Shown: positions 8,707-16,822, counted from the first letter of the stretch. The stretch is 64,000 nucleotides of DNA from Arthrobacter sp. SLBN-122 (GCF_006715165.1 NZ_VFMS01000001.1:2356001-2420000); one strand, 5' to 3'. Notes: a model not told the origin generated them from the letters alone. Made by a program: numbers and translations.

Positions 8707-8723
8707 TAGGACTGCCAGTCCTA
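8707..8723. promoter_or_regulatory. 17-bp palindromic operator between reductase operon and XRE regulator
   Basis: TAGGACTG-C-CAGTCCTA is a perfect palindrome around C8715, 37 bp before the regulator start and about 150 bp before the reductase start. It is the only strong symmetrical site in this divergent gap and is probably bound by the regulator encoded at 8760-9668. Binding is inferred. Confidence 0.6.
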
Positions 8724-8759
8724 CCTTCGTTGTAGAGCAGGACACTCATCGCAGGCAGA

Positions 8760-9668
8760 ATGGTTTCCATGGGTCAAAGCGCAGAGTTCGGAAAATTCCT
8801 CAAGGCCATGCGGTCGCGCTTGAGCCCGGAGGTCGCAGGAACGGGTCCCAGCACGGGGGCCCGGCGGGTTCCGGGGCTGCGCCGGGAGGAAGTGGCGCGC
8901 CTTGCCGGTGTCAGCACCGATTACTACGTCCGGCTTGAGCAAGGGCGGAACATCCACCCCTCGCGGACCGTGCTGGACGCGGTGGCCCGGGCGCTGCGGT
9001 TGGACAGCAGCGAACACGCGCACATGTTGGACCTGCTCGAGAACTGCGCCGGTGCTCCCCGCGAGCCCGGCAGCAATGCGGCCCAGGGGGTCCGCCCGGC
9101 CCTCCGGCAGCTCCTCGACGCAGTGGGGGAGGTGCCCGCGATGGTGCTGGGCCGGCGCAGCGACGTCCTGGCGGGCAACAGGATGGCATTCCTGCTGTTC
9201 ACGGATTTCCCGGCGCTGCCGCCCGCCGAGCGGAACCTCACCCGCTGGACCATCCTGGACCCTGCAGCCCGGGAACTGTTCAGGGACTGGAAGACGGTGG
9301 CCGCCGAAGCCGCGGGATCCCTCCGGCTGGACGTGGGGCGGCACCCCAATGATCCGCAGGCCAACCATCTGGTGGGTGAGCTGGCGGTCCACAGCGAACA
9401 TTTCCGCCAGTGGTGGGCCGGGCACCGGGTGGCCACCCGATCGGCCGGCACCGTCCGGCTTCACCATCCCGCGGTGGGGGACCTGGAACTGAACTTTGAA
9501 AACCTCGTCCTGCCGGAGGACCCGGACCAGACGCTGAGGGTGTACTCCGCGCGGCCGGGATCGCCGTCGTCGGACGCCCTTGCCCTGCTGGGCAGCCTCG
9601 GTGCGGTGCCGGACGCCGGCTTGGAGCACGGCGACACCGTGGTGGTCGAACGCGGTGAAGCGGGCTGA
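8760..9668 (+). CDS. XRE-family regulator with MmyB-like ligand-binding domain
   Basis: A 302-residue regulator. The N-terminal helix-turn-helix begins EFGKFLKAMRSRLSP and includes RRVPGLRREEVARLAGVS and TDYYVRLEQGR (about residues 8-75), the hallmark of the MmyB-like group. The remainder (about 105-290) is the MmyB-type ligand domain with WTILDPAARELFRDW and VGELAVHSEHFRQWWAGHRV. Regulators of this group often control an adjacent, divergent oxidoreductase gene, as here. A second ATG at 8769 could be the true start. It probably binds the palindrome at 8707-8723; the ligand is unknown. Confidence 0.88.
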   Translation: MVSMGQSAEFGKFLKAMRSRLSPEVAGTGPSTGARRVPGLRREEVARLAGVSTDYYVRLEQGRNIHPSRTVLDAVARALRLDSSEHAHMLDLLENCAGAPREPGSNAAQGVRPALRQLLDAVGEVPAMVLGRRSDVLAGNRMAFLLFTDFPALPPAERNLTRWTILDPAARELFRDWKTVAAEAAGSLRLDVGRHPNDPQANHLVGELAVHSEHFRQWWAGHRVATRSAGTVRLHHPAVGDLELNFENLVLPEDPDQTLRVYSARPGSPSSDALALLGSLGAVPDAGLEHGDTVVVERGEAG

Positions 9669-9807
9669 CGCCGCGCTGCTGCTGTTCATTCGTCCAGGGA
9701 AGGGCGTTTATTCTGGCCAGCCGCCCATTGGCCGCTGACCAGGCGTTTCCTAGGGTGGGAGTACACGTTTTCCCTGCCCAGTCTTAATCACCAGGATGGT
9801 CTCAACG

Positions 9808-10014
9808 ATGAAACGCATCGCCCTGCTGAAGGAGCGCCAGGCGTCAGCCGGCGCCGCCTCCACCGCCACCGGCTCGCACTGCCCGGCTTCCGGCCTCTGG
9901 AGCCCGGACCTCGATCCGCACACGGTTCTTTCCTTCTTCGAAGGGCATGTCTTCCCCGCGTTCGACGGCGTCCCCACCGTGTGGCGCCGCCGCAGCCCGG
10001 GCACGGCAAACTAG
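9808..10014 (+). CDS. Small CPxSGxW protein of unknown function
   Basis: A 68-residue protein. The visible motif is HCPASGLWSP, then FFEGHVFPAFDGVPTVWRRR. The arrangement G-x2-C-P-x-S-G-x-W-x-P ... F-x-x-G-x-x-F-P-x-x-x-G-x3-W is shared with small uncharacterised proteins in many bacteria; no function is assigned here. The ATG at 9808 has AGGATGG upstream; an in-frame ATG at 9796 lacks one. A strong hairpin follows 20 bp after the stop. No signal peptide or membrane segment is seen. Confidence 0.55.
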   Translation: MKRIALLKERQASAGAASTATGSHCPASGLWSPDLDPHTVLSFFEGHVFPAFDGVPTVWRRRSPGTAN

Positions 10015-10033
10015 GACAATCAGCGCGCAATAA

Positions 10034-10068
10034 AACAGGTCGTGAAGCCAAAGGCTTCACGACCTGTT
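10034..10068. terminator. Strong bidirectional terminator hairpin
   Basis: A perfect 16-bp stem (10034-10049 with 10053-10068) and a 3-nt AAA loop, starting AACAGGTCG. It lies between the convergent small CPxSGxW gene and the dodecin gene and can serve both. Confidence 0.85.
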
Positions 10069-10081
10069 GTGTTTGGCTGGA

Positions 10082-10297
10082 TCAGCCCTGCTCTTCCAAG
10101 CGGAACCCGATCTTGATGGTGACCTGCCAGTCTGCGATCTTCCCGTCCTCCAGGTGGCCGCGGACCTCCTTGACCTCGAACCAGTCGAGGTTTCGCAGGG
10201 TCTGGGATGCCTTGGCAATGCCGTTCCGGACGGCGTCGTCCACGCCCTGGGTGGAGGTGCCGACAATTTCAGAAATGCTGTACGTGTGGTTGGACAA
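10082..10297 (-). CDS. Dodecin, flavin-binding protein
   Basis: A 71-residue protein matching dodecin in length and pattern: SISEIVGTSTQGVDDAVRNG, then LDWFEVKEVRGHL with the flavin-stacking tryptophan, and WQVTIKIGFRLEE. Dodecins form hollow dodecamers that bind flavin pairs and buffer free flavin in the cytoplasm. The start is an unusual TTG at 10297, chosen because GAGGAG lies 5 nt upstream and the next residues (SNHTYSI) match the normal dodecin N-terminus. It is monocistronic, bounded by the terminator at 10034-10068. Confidence 0.93.
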   Translation of the reverse strand: MSNHTYSISEIVGTSTQGVDDAVRNGIAKASQTLRNLDWFEVKEVRGHLEDGKIADWQVTIKIGFRLEEQG

Positions 10298-10394
10298 GTT
10301 CGCTCCTCGTGGTCATCGTTGCCCCCGGTTGCGGGCCGTCCCTGAAGCCTAGTGGGACCACTGGAGCGTTGAACAGGCCCAGTCCGCGCGCCGG

Positions 10395-11099
10395 CTACTT
10401 GGCTTCCAGCACCAGCTGCTTGAGGTCGTCGAGGGTTTGCTGCATGTGGGCGTCCATGGCCTGGCGCGCCCGGGCGGCGTCGCGGGACTGCAGGGCCTCG
10501 GCAATGTTCCGGTGATGGCCGATGGCGTGCTCCTGGATTGCCGGAACGGCAGAAGTCTCAGCCCTGCGCTTTTCCAGCACCCGGTGCAGGGGCTCGAACA
10601 GGACCGAAACGAAGACGTTCCCGGATGCACGCAGGATGACGTCGTGGAAAGCCAGGTCCGCCTCCACGAAGGCTGCCACATCGTTGATGCTGTGGGCCGC
10701 CTTCATCGCCGCGACGTAATTGAAGAGAGCTTCGATGTCCTCCTCCGCGATCCGTCCGGCGGCAAGCTCACAGGCCCCCGTTTCCAGCATCCGGCGGAGC
10801 TCGATGAGCTGGATGGAGGCGTCTGCGTCGTTCTTTCCCTCGGCCGCGGCCCGGAGCACTGCTTCCAGCGAAGCCCAGCTGCTCAGCGGGTTGACGAAGG
10901 TCCCCCGGCCGCGCTCCACACTCAGGATGCGCTGGGCCTGCAGCGTCTTCATCGCTTCGCGGACCGTCATGCGGCTGACCTCGTGGCGTGCGCTCAGTTC
11001 ATGCTCACCCGGAACGGTGGAGCCGGGCGGAAACTCGCCTTCGATGATGCGGTCCAGCAGCTCGTCGGCCACTACGCCTACCAGTGACTTCCTTGCCAA
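10395..11099 (-). CDS. GntR/FCD-family regulator of the acid-sugar operon
   Basis: A 234-residue regulator. Residues 1-70 are the winged helix-turn-helix (FPPGSTVPGEHELSARHEVS, RMTVREAMKTL, SVERGRGTFV); residues 85-230 are the all-helical FCD ligand domain with ELRRMLETGACELAA, the metal-binding type FHDVILRASGN, and H-x3-A further on. It starts with TTG at 11099 behind GGGGG. It is divergent from the DUF1537 kinase gene, and two identical TGTCAGACA sites lie in the 174-bp gap, so it very likely represses both its own gene and the catabolic operon until an acid-sugar ligand binds. Confidence 0.88.
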   Translation of the reverse strand: MARKSLVGVVADELLDRIIEGEFPPGSTVPGEHELSARHEVSRMTVREAMKTLQAQRILSVERGRGTFVNPLSSWASLEAVLRAAAEGKNDADASIQLIELRRMLETGACELAAGRIAEEDIEALFNYVAAMKAAHSINDVAAFVEADLAFHDVILRASGNVFVSVLFEPLHRVLEKRRAETSAVPAIQEHAIGHHRNIAEALQSRDAARARQAMDAHMQQTLDDLKQLVLEAK

Positions 11100-11141
11100 T
11101 GTTGCCCCCGATCCCTGTTCCAGGCCGTCGCCTGGCGGATA

Positions 11142-11150
11142 TGTCAGACA
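11142..11150. promoter_or_regulatory. GntR/FCD operator 1, TGTCAGACA
   Basis: First of two identical TGTCAGACA sites; it lies 43 bp upstream of the regulator start. Its symmetric TGTC-N-GACA form is usual for FCD regulators. Located upstream of a candidate promoter for the kinase operon (-35 TTGCGC, -10 CACACT, 17-bp spacing), it may serve autoregulation and cooperative binding. Confidence 0.6.
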
Positions 11151-11199
11151 AGTCTACTTGCGCGTCCGTATGCTCTGTGCCACACTAACTTTCAAATGC

Positions 11200-11216
11200 A
11201 AGATGTCAGACATCTT
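11200..11216. promoter_or_regulatory. GntR/FCD operator 2, extended 17-bp palindrome
   Basis: AAGATGTC-A-GACATCTT is a perfect palindrome whose core is the same TGTCAGACA as at 11142-11150; the centres are 62 bp apart. It lies just downstream of the candidate -10 of the kinase operon, the classical position for a repressor site. Confidence 0.7.
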
Positions 11217-11273
11217 ACAGTTATCTACACATCAGGATCCGCACGCCCGGATCCATACACAACGGAGTGCACT

Positions 11274-12758
11274 GTGACGCTTGAAGCAGACGTTCTGGCC
11301 GCCTATCCGGCAGACATGGAAATCCCCGCCGGGCTGGTTGCCGGCGCGCTGGCCGCTTCCAACGCGGAGGTGCCCCGTGTCCTGGTAGTGCTCGACGACG
11401 ACCCCACCGGCACCCAGTCCGTGGCGGATCTGCCCGTGCTCACCCGCTGGGACGTGGCGGACTTCGCCTGGGCCTTTAGCCAGGGCAAGCCCGCCGTGTA
11501 CGTCCTGACCAACACCCGCAGCCTGGACCCCGCAGAGGCCGCCGCCCGCAATGAGGAAGTGGTCCGGAACGCCCTGGCCGCCGCAGGATCACCCAGGAAG
11601 CTCCGCCTGGGCTTCGTCAGCCGCAGCGACTCCACGCTCCGCGGCCACTTCCCGCTGGAACCGGACGTCATCGCAGCCACCGTCGCAGAGGTCAGTGGGG
11701 AAAAGACCGACGGCGTGGTCCTGGTGCCGGCATTTCCCGACGCCGGCCGCGTCACCATTGGCGGCGTGCACTACATGCGCGGCACCGGCGATGCCCAGGG
11801 CAGCCTGGTCCCCGTTTCCGAGACTGAGTTCGCCAAGGACGCTTCCTTCGGTTTCAGCACCTCGGTCATGGCGGACTACGTGGCAGAGAAGTCGCAGGGC
11901 AGGTTCCCCGCCGACTCCGTGATTGTCCTGGACCTGAACATCATCCGGGCCGGCGCTTCGGCCCAGGATCCGGCCATTTCCGCCAAGGCCATTGCCGACG
12001 CCATCGAGCCGGCCACCGACTCCACGCCCATCGTGGCCGACATCGTCACGGAGAACGACTTCCGCGCCCTGGCCCTGGGACTGGACGAAGCGGAACGCCG
12101 CGGCAAGAAGCTCCTGTACCGCGTGGGTCCGCCTTTTGTCCGCGGCCGCATTGGTCAGGAAGTCCGCACCGCGCTGACCGCCGAAGAGGCATATGAGGGC
12201 AATACCCCGTCGGAGGCGGGCGGCCTGATCGTGGTGGGCTCGCACGTCGGCGTCACCACGCGGCAGCTCAACGTCCTCACGGCGGAACACAACTCCGCCC
12301 GCATTATCGAGATCGACGTCGAGAAGCTCCTTGGTGGCGAGCAGGACGCCAAGGCGCACCTGGACCAGACCGTGGACGCCGTCGTCGATGCCCTCCGCGC
12401 CGGTGACGTCATCGTTCACACCAGCCGCCTGCTCATCAAGACGGACGACCCCGCCGAAAGCCTGCGGATCGCACGGACCGTGTCTGCCGCCGTCGTGAAC
12501 GTGGTCAACCGGACCCTGAAGATCTTCCCGCCGCGCTTTGTCATCGCCAAGGGCGGCATCACCTCCTCCGACGTGGCAGCCCACGGCCTGGAAATCCGCC
12601 ACGCCATTGTCCGCGGCCCCATGCTGCCCGGCATCGTCAGCCTCTGGGAGCCGGTTGACGGACCCGCCAAGGGCATCCCGTACATCGTGTTCGCCGGGAA
12701 CGTGGGCGACGACGATTCCCTGGCGCAGGTCACCCGCAAACTCAGCAACACTTTCTGA
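11274..12758 (+). CDS. Four-carbon acid sugar kinase (DUF1537 family)
   Basis: A 494-residue DUF1537 kinase. The N-terminal domain shows LVVLDDDPTGTQSVADLPVL and GFVSRSDSTLRGHFPLE, the acid-sugar-binding signatures; the C-terminal nucleotide domain has RFVIAKGGITSSDVA and GIPYIVFAGNVGD. Family members phosphorylate 3- or 4-position hydroxyls of threonate, erythronate or their keto forms. GTG at 11274 is preferred because CGGAG lies just upstream; an upstream in-frame ATG at 11196 falls inside the operator. First gene of a co-directional operon with a dehydrogenase, a GntP permease and a class II aldolase. Which acid is used is not visible. Confidence 0.9.
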   Translation: MTLEADVLAAYPADMEIPAGLVAGALAASNAEVPRVLVVLDDDPTGTQSVADLPVLTRWDVADFAWAFSQGKPAVYVLTNTRSLDPAEAAARNEEVVRNALAAAGSPRKLRLGFVSRSDSTLRGHFPLEPDVIAATVAEVSGEKTDGVVLVPAFPDAGRVTIGGVHYMRGTGDAQGSLVPVSETEFAKDASFGFSTSVMADYVAEKSQGRFPADSVIVLDLNIIRAGASAQDPAISAKAIADAIEPATDSTPIVADIVTENDFRALALGLDEAERRGKKLLYRVGPPFVRGRIGQEVRTALTAEEAYEGNTPSEAGGLIVVGSHVGVTTRQLNVLTAEHNSARIIEIDVEKLLGGEQDAKAHLDQTVDAVVDALRAGDVIVHTSRLLIKTDDPAESLRIARTVSAAVVNVVNRTLKIFPPRFVIAKGGITSSDVAAHGLEIRHAIVRGPMLPGIVSLWEPVDGPAKGIPYIVFAGNVGDDDSLAQVTRKLSNTF

Positions 12759-12805
12759 GCCCACTGGCTCCCAACAAGCCCCGCAAAAATTCAACGGAGA
12801 ACACC

Positions 12806-13705
12806 ATGACCAGCAACTACACCGTCACCGTCCTGGGCCTTGGCGCCATGGGCCTGCCCATGGCCACCCGGCTGGCATCCCAGCTGACCGTCCACGGCTT
12901 CGACATTGCCGAGCCGCGCCTGGAACTCGCCCGGGAAGCCGGGATCGCCACCTTCACCACGGCACGCGAAGCCGCCAAGGGCGCCAACGCCGTCCTCCTG
13001 GCCGTCCGCAACGGCGAGCAGCTCAACGACGTCCTCTTCGGCGAGAACGGCGTGGCCCCGGTTCTCGAGCCCGGCGCCGTCGTTATCCTGGGCAGCACCG
13101 TGGGCACGGACGCCATTCCCGCCACCGTGGCCAGGCTTGCCGAATACGGCGTGGACCTGGTGGACGCCCCGCTCTCCGGCGGCCCCAAGCGCGCCGGCGA
13201 AGGTGACCTGCTGATCGTCGTCGGCGCTTCTCCGGAAGCGCGCGAAAAGGCCGCCCCCGCACTGGAGCTCCTGGCTTCCACCCTGACGGTGGTGGGCGAC
13301 AACCCCGGCGACGGCCAGGCCCTGAAAACCGTCAACCAGCTGCTGTGCGGCGTCCACATCGCCGCCGCAGCCGAGGCCCTGGCCCTGGCCGACGCCCTGG
13401 GCCTCGACCAGGCCAAGACCCTTGCCGCCCTGGAAGCGGGTGCGGCAGGTTCCTTCATGCTCTCCAACCGCGGCCCCCGCATCCTGGAGGCCTATGACGA
13501 GGAAGGCGCCGAGGTCCTGTCCCGCCTGGACATTTTCGTCAAGGACATGGGCATCGTAGGCAAGGCCGCCCGTGCCGCCGGCCTGGCAGCCCCCGTTGCC
13601 GCCGCCGCCGAACAGCTCTACCTCCTGGGCCAGGCCCAGGGCCTCGCGGCCGCCGATGACTCCGCCGTCATCAAGGTGGTCGCGCCCACTAAGCGCACCA
13701 AGTAA
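12806..13705 (+). CDS. 3-hydroxyacid dehydrogenase, L-threonate dehydrogenase (LtnD)-like
   Basis: A 299-residue NAD(P)-dependent beta-hydroxyacid dehydrogenase. GLGAMGLPMA near residue 11 is the Rossmann glycine motif, DAPLSGGPKRAGEGDL binds the substrate, and Lys174 in KTVNQLLCG is the expected catalytic lysine. Among this family, proteins encoded next to DUF1537 kinases oxidise L-threonate or D-erythronate to the 2-keto acid, which fits this operon. It follows the kinase by 47 bp behind a GGAG-type site. 2-Hydroxy-3-oxopropionate reductase is an alternative name from sequence alone. Confidence 0.85.
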   Translation: MTSNYTVTVLGLGAMGLPMATRLASQLTVHGFDIAEPRLELAREAGIATFTTAREAAKGANAVLLAVRNGEQLNDVLFGENGVAPVLEPGAVVILGSTVGTDAIPATVARLAEYGVDLVDAPLSGGPKRAGEGDLLIVVGASPEAREKAAPALELLASTLTVVGDNPGDGQALKTVNQLLCGVHIAAAAEALALADALGLDQAKTLAALEAGAAGSFMLSNRGPRILEAYDEEGAEVLSRLDIFVKDMGIVGKAARAAGLAAPVAAAAEQLYLLGQAQGLAAADDSAVIKVVAPTKRTK

Positions 13706-13738
13706 CCACTGCCGCGCTGGCCACCCCCCCCACCGGTG

Positions 13739-13770
13739 CGACGACGGCGGTCCCCCCTCCGCCGTCGTCG
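13739..13770 (+). other. Intercistronic hairpin in the acid-sugar operon
   Basis: A perfect 12-bp stem (13739-13750 with 13759-13770) with an 8-nt loop lies in the 171-bp gap between the dehydrogenase and permease genes. There is no T-run after it, so it is more likely a transcript-stabilising or partial-stop structure than a full terminator. Its arms are copies of the frequent ACGACGGC/GCCGTCGT oligomer. Confidence 0.6.
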
Positions 13771-13876
13771 TACCTCCCAGCGTTGCCGGGTCCGTTCCGC
13801 AACGTTTGTTCCACCCCTCACCATGCCCTGATGCCGACCTGCCCCGGGACCGGCACGTCAAAGGAGACACCTCCCC

Positions 13877-15343
13877 GTGAACCACCTGATGAGTCCGCTG
13901 ATACAGCGGGCGGCCGACGCCCCGGCCATCAAACCAGCCGCTGAGCTGGGCACCCCGGTACTGCTCACCATCGCGGCGGTGGGCATTGCCATCCTGCTGG
14001 TGATGATCATCCGCTTCAAGATCCAGGCCTTCGTGGCGCTGCTCACCGTCAGCATCCTGGTGGCCGTGGCTGCCACCATTCCGCTGCAGCACATCTTCAC
14101 CGTGGTGTCCGGCGGCGTAGGCAGCACCATGGGCAAGGTGGCCATCCTGATTGCGCTCGGCGCCGTGCTGGGCCGGATGATCGAGGTGTCCGGCGGCGTC
14201 CAGTCCCTCGCGGACCACTTCACCCGCAAGCTCGGAGCCAGGCGCGTGGCCGTAGCGCTCACCGCCGTCGGCTTCCTGGTGGCCATCCCCGTCTTCTTCG
14301 AGGTGGGCATCATCGTGCTGGTGCCCATCGTGTACGCCTTCGCCAAGATCGCCAAGGTCCACCCCATCAAGTTCGGCCTTCCCATGGCCGGCATCATGCT
14401 CGCCATCCACGTGGCCGTCCCGCCGCACCCGGGCATCGTTGCAGGCGCCGGCGTACTTGGCGCCGACATTGGGCTCATCGCCCTGATGTCCCTGCTGATC
14501 TGCATCCCGCTGGGCTTCCTGTCCTACTGGGTCGCCTCGATCATGAACCGCAAGGAATATGAGCTGCTGCCCGCCGTAAAGACCCAGGTGGAGGAGTTCG
14601 GCTCCGACTCACTGGTCAAGGTAGGCCATGACGGACCCGGTGCCGCCGCCATCGCACCGCCGCGGCCGGGCCTGATCATCTTCCTGATCGCCGCACCGAT
14701 CGTGCAGATCCTCCTGGGCACCGCCGGCACCCTCATCCTCCCCAAGTCCCACCCGCTGTACGGCCTTGCAGCCTTCGTCGGCAACCCCTTCCTTGCACTG
14801 CTGGTGGCCGTGGCGCTGTCCTTCTTCCTGCTGGCGGTCCGCCGCGGCTGGTCCTTCAAGGAAACCGGTGAAATCTTCGAAGGCTCGCTGCCGCCCATCG
14901 CCTCCATCCTGATGGTGGTGGCCGCTGGCGGCGTGTTCGGCAACGTCCTGCAGGTTTCCGGTATCGGTTCCGCGCTCTCCAAGACCCTGGACACGCTCGG
15001 CGTGCCCCTGCTGCTCCTTGGCTTCATCATCTCCCTGGCACTGCGCGCTGCCCAGGGTTCGGCCACCGTGGCCATCGTGACAACCACCGGCCTGCTCTCC
15101 GCAGCGGTCAGCGGCGGAGGCTACAGCCCCGCGCAGATTGCCGTGATTGTCATCGCCATCGGCTTCGGCGCCCTGGGCCTGTCCCACGTGACCGACGCCG
15201 GGTTCTGGGTTGTGGTCCGCTACTACGGACTCACGGTTTCCGACGGATTGAAGACCTGGACGGTCCTGACCACCGTCCTGGGCCTGGCCGGCTTCGCGCT
15301 GACCTTCGTTGCCTGGATCCTGGTGGGAGGCCTGGGCGTCTAA
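13877..15343 (+). CDS. GntP-family gluconate/acid-sugar permease
   Basis: A 488-residue inner-membrane symporter with about 12-14 hydrophobic segments. Family landmarks are MGKVAILIALGAVLGRMIEVSGG, VAIPVFFEVGIIVL, the PPHPGIVAGA motif and LRAAQGSATVAIVTTTGL. GntP members import gluconate and related acids with protons; in this operon the likely cargo is a C4 sugar acid such as threonate or erythronate. It starts with GTG at 13877 behind AAGGAG, after a 171-bp gap, and its stop codon overlaps the aldolase start by one base (TAATG). Confidence 0.92.
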   Translation: MNHLMSPLIQRAADAPAIKPAAELGTPVLLTIAAVGIAILLVMIIRFKIQAFVALLTVSILVAVAATIPLQHIFTVVSGGVGSTMGKVAILIALGAVLGRMIEVSGGVQSLADHFTRKLGARRVAVALTAVGFLVAIPVFFEVGIIVLVPIVYAFAKIAKVHPIKFGLPMAGIMLAIHVAVPPHPGIVAGAGVLGADIGLIALMSLLICIPLGFLSYWVASIMNRKEYELLPAVKTQVEEFGSDSLVKVGHDGPGAAAIAPPRPGLIIFLIAAPIVQILLGTAGTLILPKSHPLYGLAAFVGNPFLALLVAVALSFFLLAVRRGWSFKETGEIFEGSLPPIASILMVVAAGGVFGNVLQVSGIGSALSKTLDTLGVPLLLLGFIISLALRAAQGSATVAIVTTTGLLSAAVSGGGYSPAQIAVIVIAIGFGALGLSHVTDAGFWVVVRYYGLTVSDGLKTWTVLTTVLGLAGFALTFVAWILVGGLGV

Positions 15344-16206
15344 TGCGTACCCGACTGGACCACCTGGTCACCTCCGCCCTGCAGCAGGGCTCCGCGGTGC
15401 CCGCCTTCACCTGCTACGACTTCACCACCGCGCTGGCCATGGTGGGCGCCGCCGAGGAATCCGGGCGGGGCGTGATCCTGCTGGTGGCACCCAAGACCGC
15501 CGCCACCGCCAACGGCCTGCGGCTCATCGCGGCACTGCGCGGCCTGGCCGACGCTGCCACGGTGCCCGTGGCGGTGCAGCTCGACCACGCGTCCGACCTC
15601 AACGTCATGGCCGACGCCGTGGCGGCAGGCGCGGATTCCGTCCTGGCTGACGGTTCCTCGCTCCCTTACGAGGAGAACATCGAACTGGTCCAGGCGGCCC
15701 GCGCCCTGCTGGGCGCCGAGGTAGTGCTGGAAGCCGAACTGGGCGGCCTGGCAGGGGACGAGGACCGTGCCTTTTCCGCCGACCAGCCGGCCGGCCAGGC
15801 CGGCGTGGACGTGGCCGGCCTGACCGACTCCGCGCAGGTGGAGGACTTCGTGTCCCGCACCGGCGCGGAACTGCTGGCAGTGGCCGTGGGCAACGTCCAC
15901 GGCAAGTACAAGGGCGAGCCGCGGCTGCGCTGGGACGTACTGCAGGACATTGCCGCGCGGGTGCACATTCCCCTGGTCCTGCACGGTGCCTCCGGCATCC
16001 CCGCAACGGAACTCGTCAAGGCCGCGGCCATGAACGTTGGCAAGGTCAACTTCAATACAGAACTGCGAACCGGGGTGCTGGCCACCCTCCAGGACCAGCT
16101 TCCCGGCCACCGCGCGGACGGCGAGAACCTGCAGGGCCTGCTGGCCACCTGGAACCAGTCCGCCAAGGGCTTTGCCGCCACCACGCTGGCCACGCTGGCA
16201 CGGTAA
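15343..16206 (+). CDS. Class II (zinc) ketose-bisphosphate aldolase family protein
   Basis: A 287-residue TIM-barrel aldolase of the fructose-bisphosphate/tagatose-bisphosphate class II family (KbaY/GatY/FbaA). Zinc ligands are expected in VQLDHASD, NVHGKY and LHGASG; NVGKVNFNTELR binds the phosphate. In this operon it probably cleaves or converts the phosphorylated keto-acid made by the kinase. That is unusual, because described DUF1537 pathways use an OtnC-type class II aldolase/adducin-fold enzyme. It is coupled to the permease by a 1-bp overlap and ends the operon; a hairpin follows at 16266. Confidence 0.88.
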   Translation: MRTRLDHLVTSALQQGSAVPAFTCYDFTTALAMVGAAEESGRGVILLVAPKTAATANGLRLIAALRGLADAATVPVAVQLDHASDLNVMADAVAAGADSVLADGSSLPYEENIELVQAARALLGAEVVLEAELGGLAGDEDRAFSADQPAGQAGVDVAGLTDSAQVEDFVSRTGAELLAVAVGNVHGKYKGEPRLRWDVLQDIAARVHIPLVLHGASGIPATELVKAAAMNVGKVNFNTELRTGVLATLQDQLPGHRADGENLQGLLATWNQSAKGFAATTLATLAR

Positions 16207-16265
16207 CGTCTCAAGAAACACCACGGGAAGCCGCACCGCAAGCCGCACAAGAAGCCTCATAGACG

Positions 16266-16299
16266 GGAGGCCAGGATCAAGCAGCCAGTCCTGGCCTCC
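16266..16299 (+). terminator. Terminator hairpin after the acid-sugar operon
   Basis: An 11-bp perfect stem (16266-16276 with 16289-16299), GGAGGCCAGGA and its complement, around a 12-nt loop, 60 bp after the aldolase stop. Only a short T-run follows, so termination may be partial. Confidence 0.6.
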
Positions 16300-16356
16300 T
16301 TCCCGTTGACGGGTTTCCGCCGCTCTTATGCCTTTCCCGGAGGCTAGGATCAAGCA

Positions 16357-16761
16357 ATGACCCTGGCCTCCCTTCTTTTTGCCTTCCTTGCCGGCGCGCT
16401 GCACGTCTTCATCTTCACCCTGGAGTCGCTCACCTGGACCCGGCCCGCCACGTGGAAGCGCTTCGGGGTTGCTTCCCAGTCCGATGCCGAGACCACACGG
16501 TCCCTGGCCTACAACCAGGGCTTCTACAACCTGTTCCTGGCCACCGGGGCTTTCATCGGCGCAGGGCTCGTGGCGTTGGGTGGCGAGGGGTCCGCCCAGG
16601 CCGTGGCAGGCTGGACCCTCATCTTCAGCTGCTGCGGATCCATGCTGCTGGCGGCCGCCGTCCTGGCCTTCACCGGACGAAAGTACCTCCGCGCCGCCAT
16701 AACCCAGGGCATCACGCCCCTGATCGCCGTCGTGCTGGGACTGCTGGCAATACTGCCGTAG
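16357..16761 (+). CDS. DUF1304 membrane protein
   Basis: A 134-residue protein with four predicted membrane helices (about residues 3-23, 52-72, 83-103, 112-132). FIFTLESLTWTRP and SLAYNQGFYNLFLA are the conserved DUF1304 features. Its role is not known. The ATG at 16357 has no ribosome binding site; TAGGAT lies exactly six bases upstream, which fits transcription starting at the A of the ATG (leaderless). Confidence 0.85.
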   Translation: MTLASLLFAFLAGALHVFIFTLESLTWTRPATWKRFGVASQSDAETTRSLAYNQGFYNLFLATGAFIGAGLVALGGEGSAQAVAGWTLIFSCCGSMLLAAAVLAFTGRKYLRAAITQGITPLIAVVLGLLAILP

Positions 16762-16822
16762 GAAGATCCGCAACCGGCCAAAGTCCTTAATCCACACCGG
16801 CGCCTGGGGGCACAATGGTGCC

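Noticed and set aside
12791-14428. A 545-codon minus-strand frame across the dehydrogenase and permease genes
   Set aside because: It spans two well-supported plus-strand genes and their gap and resembles no protein family.
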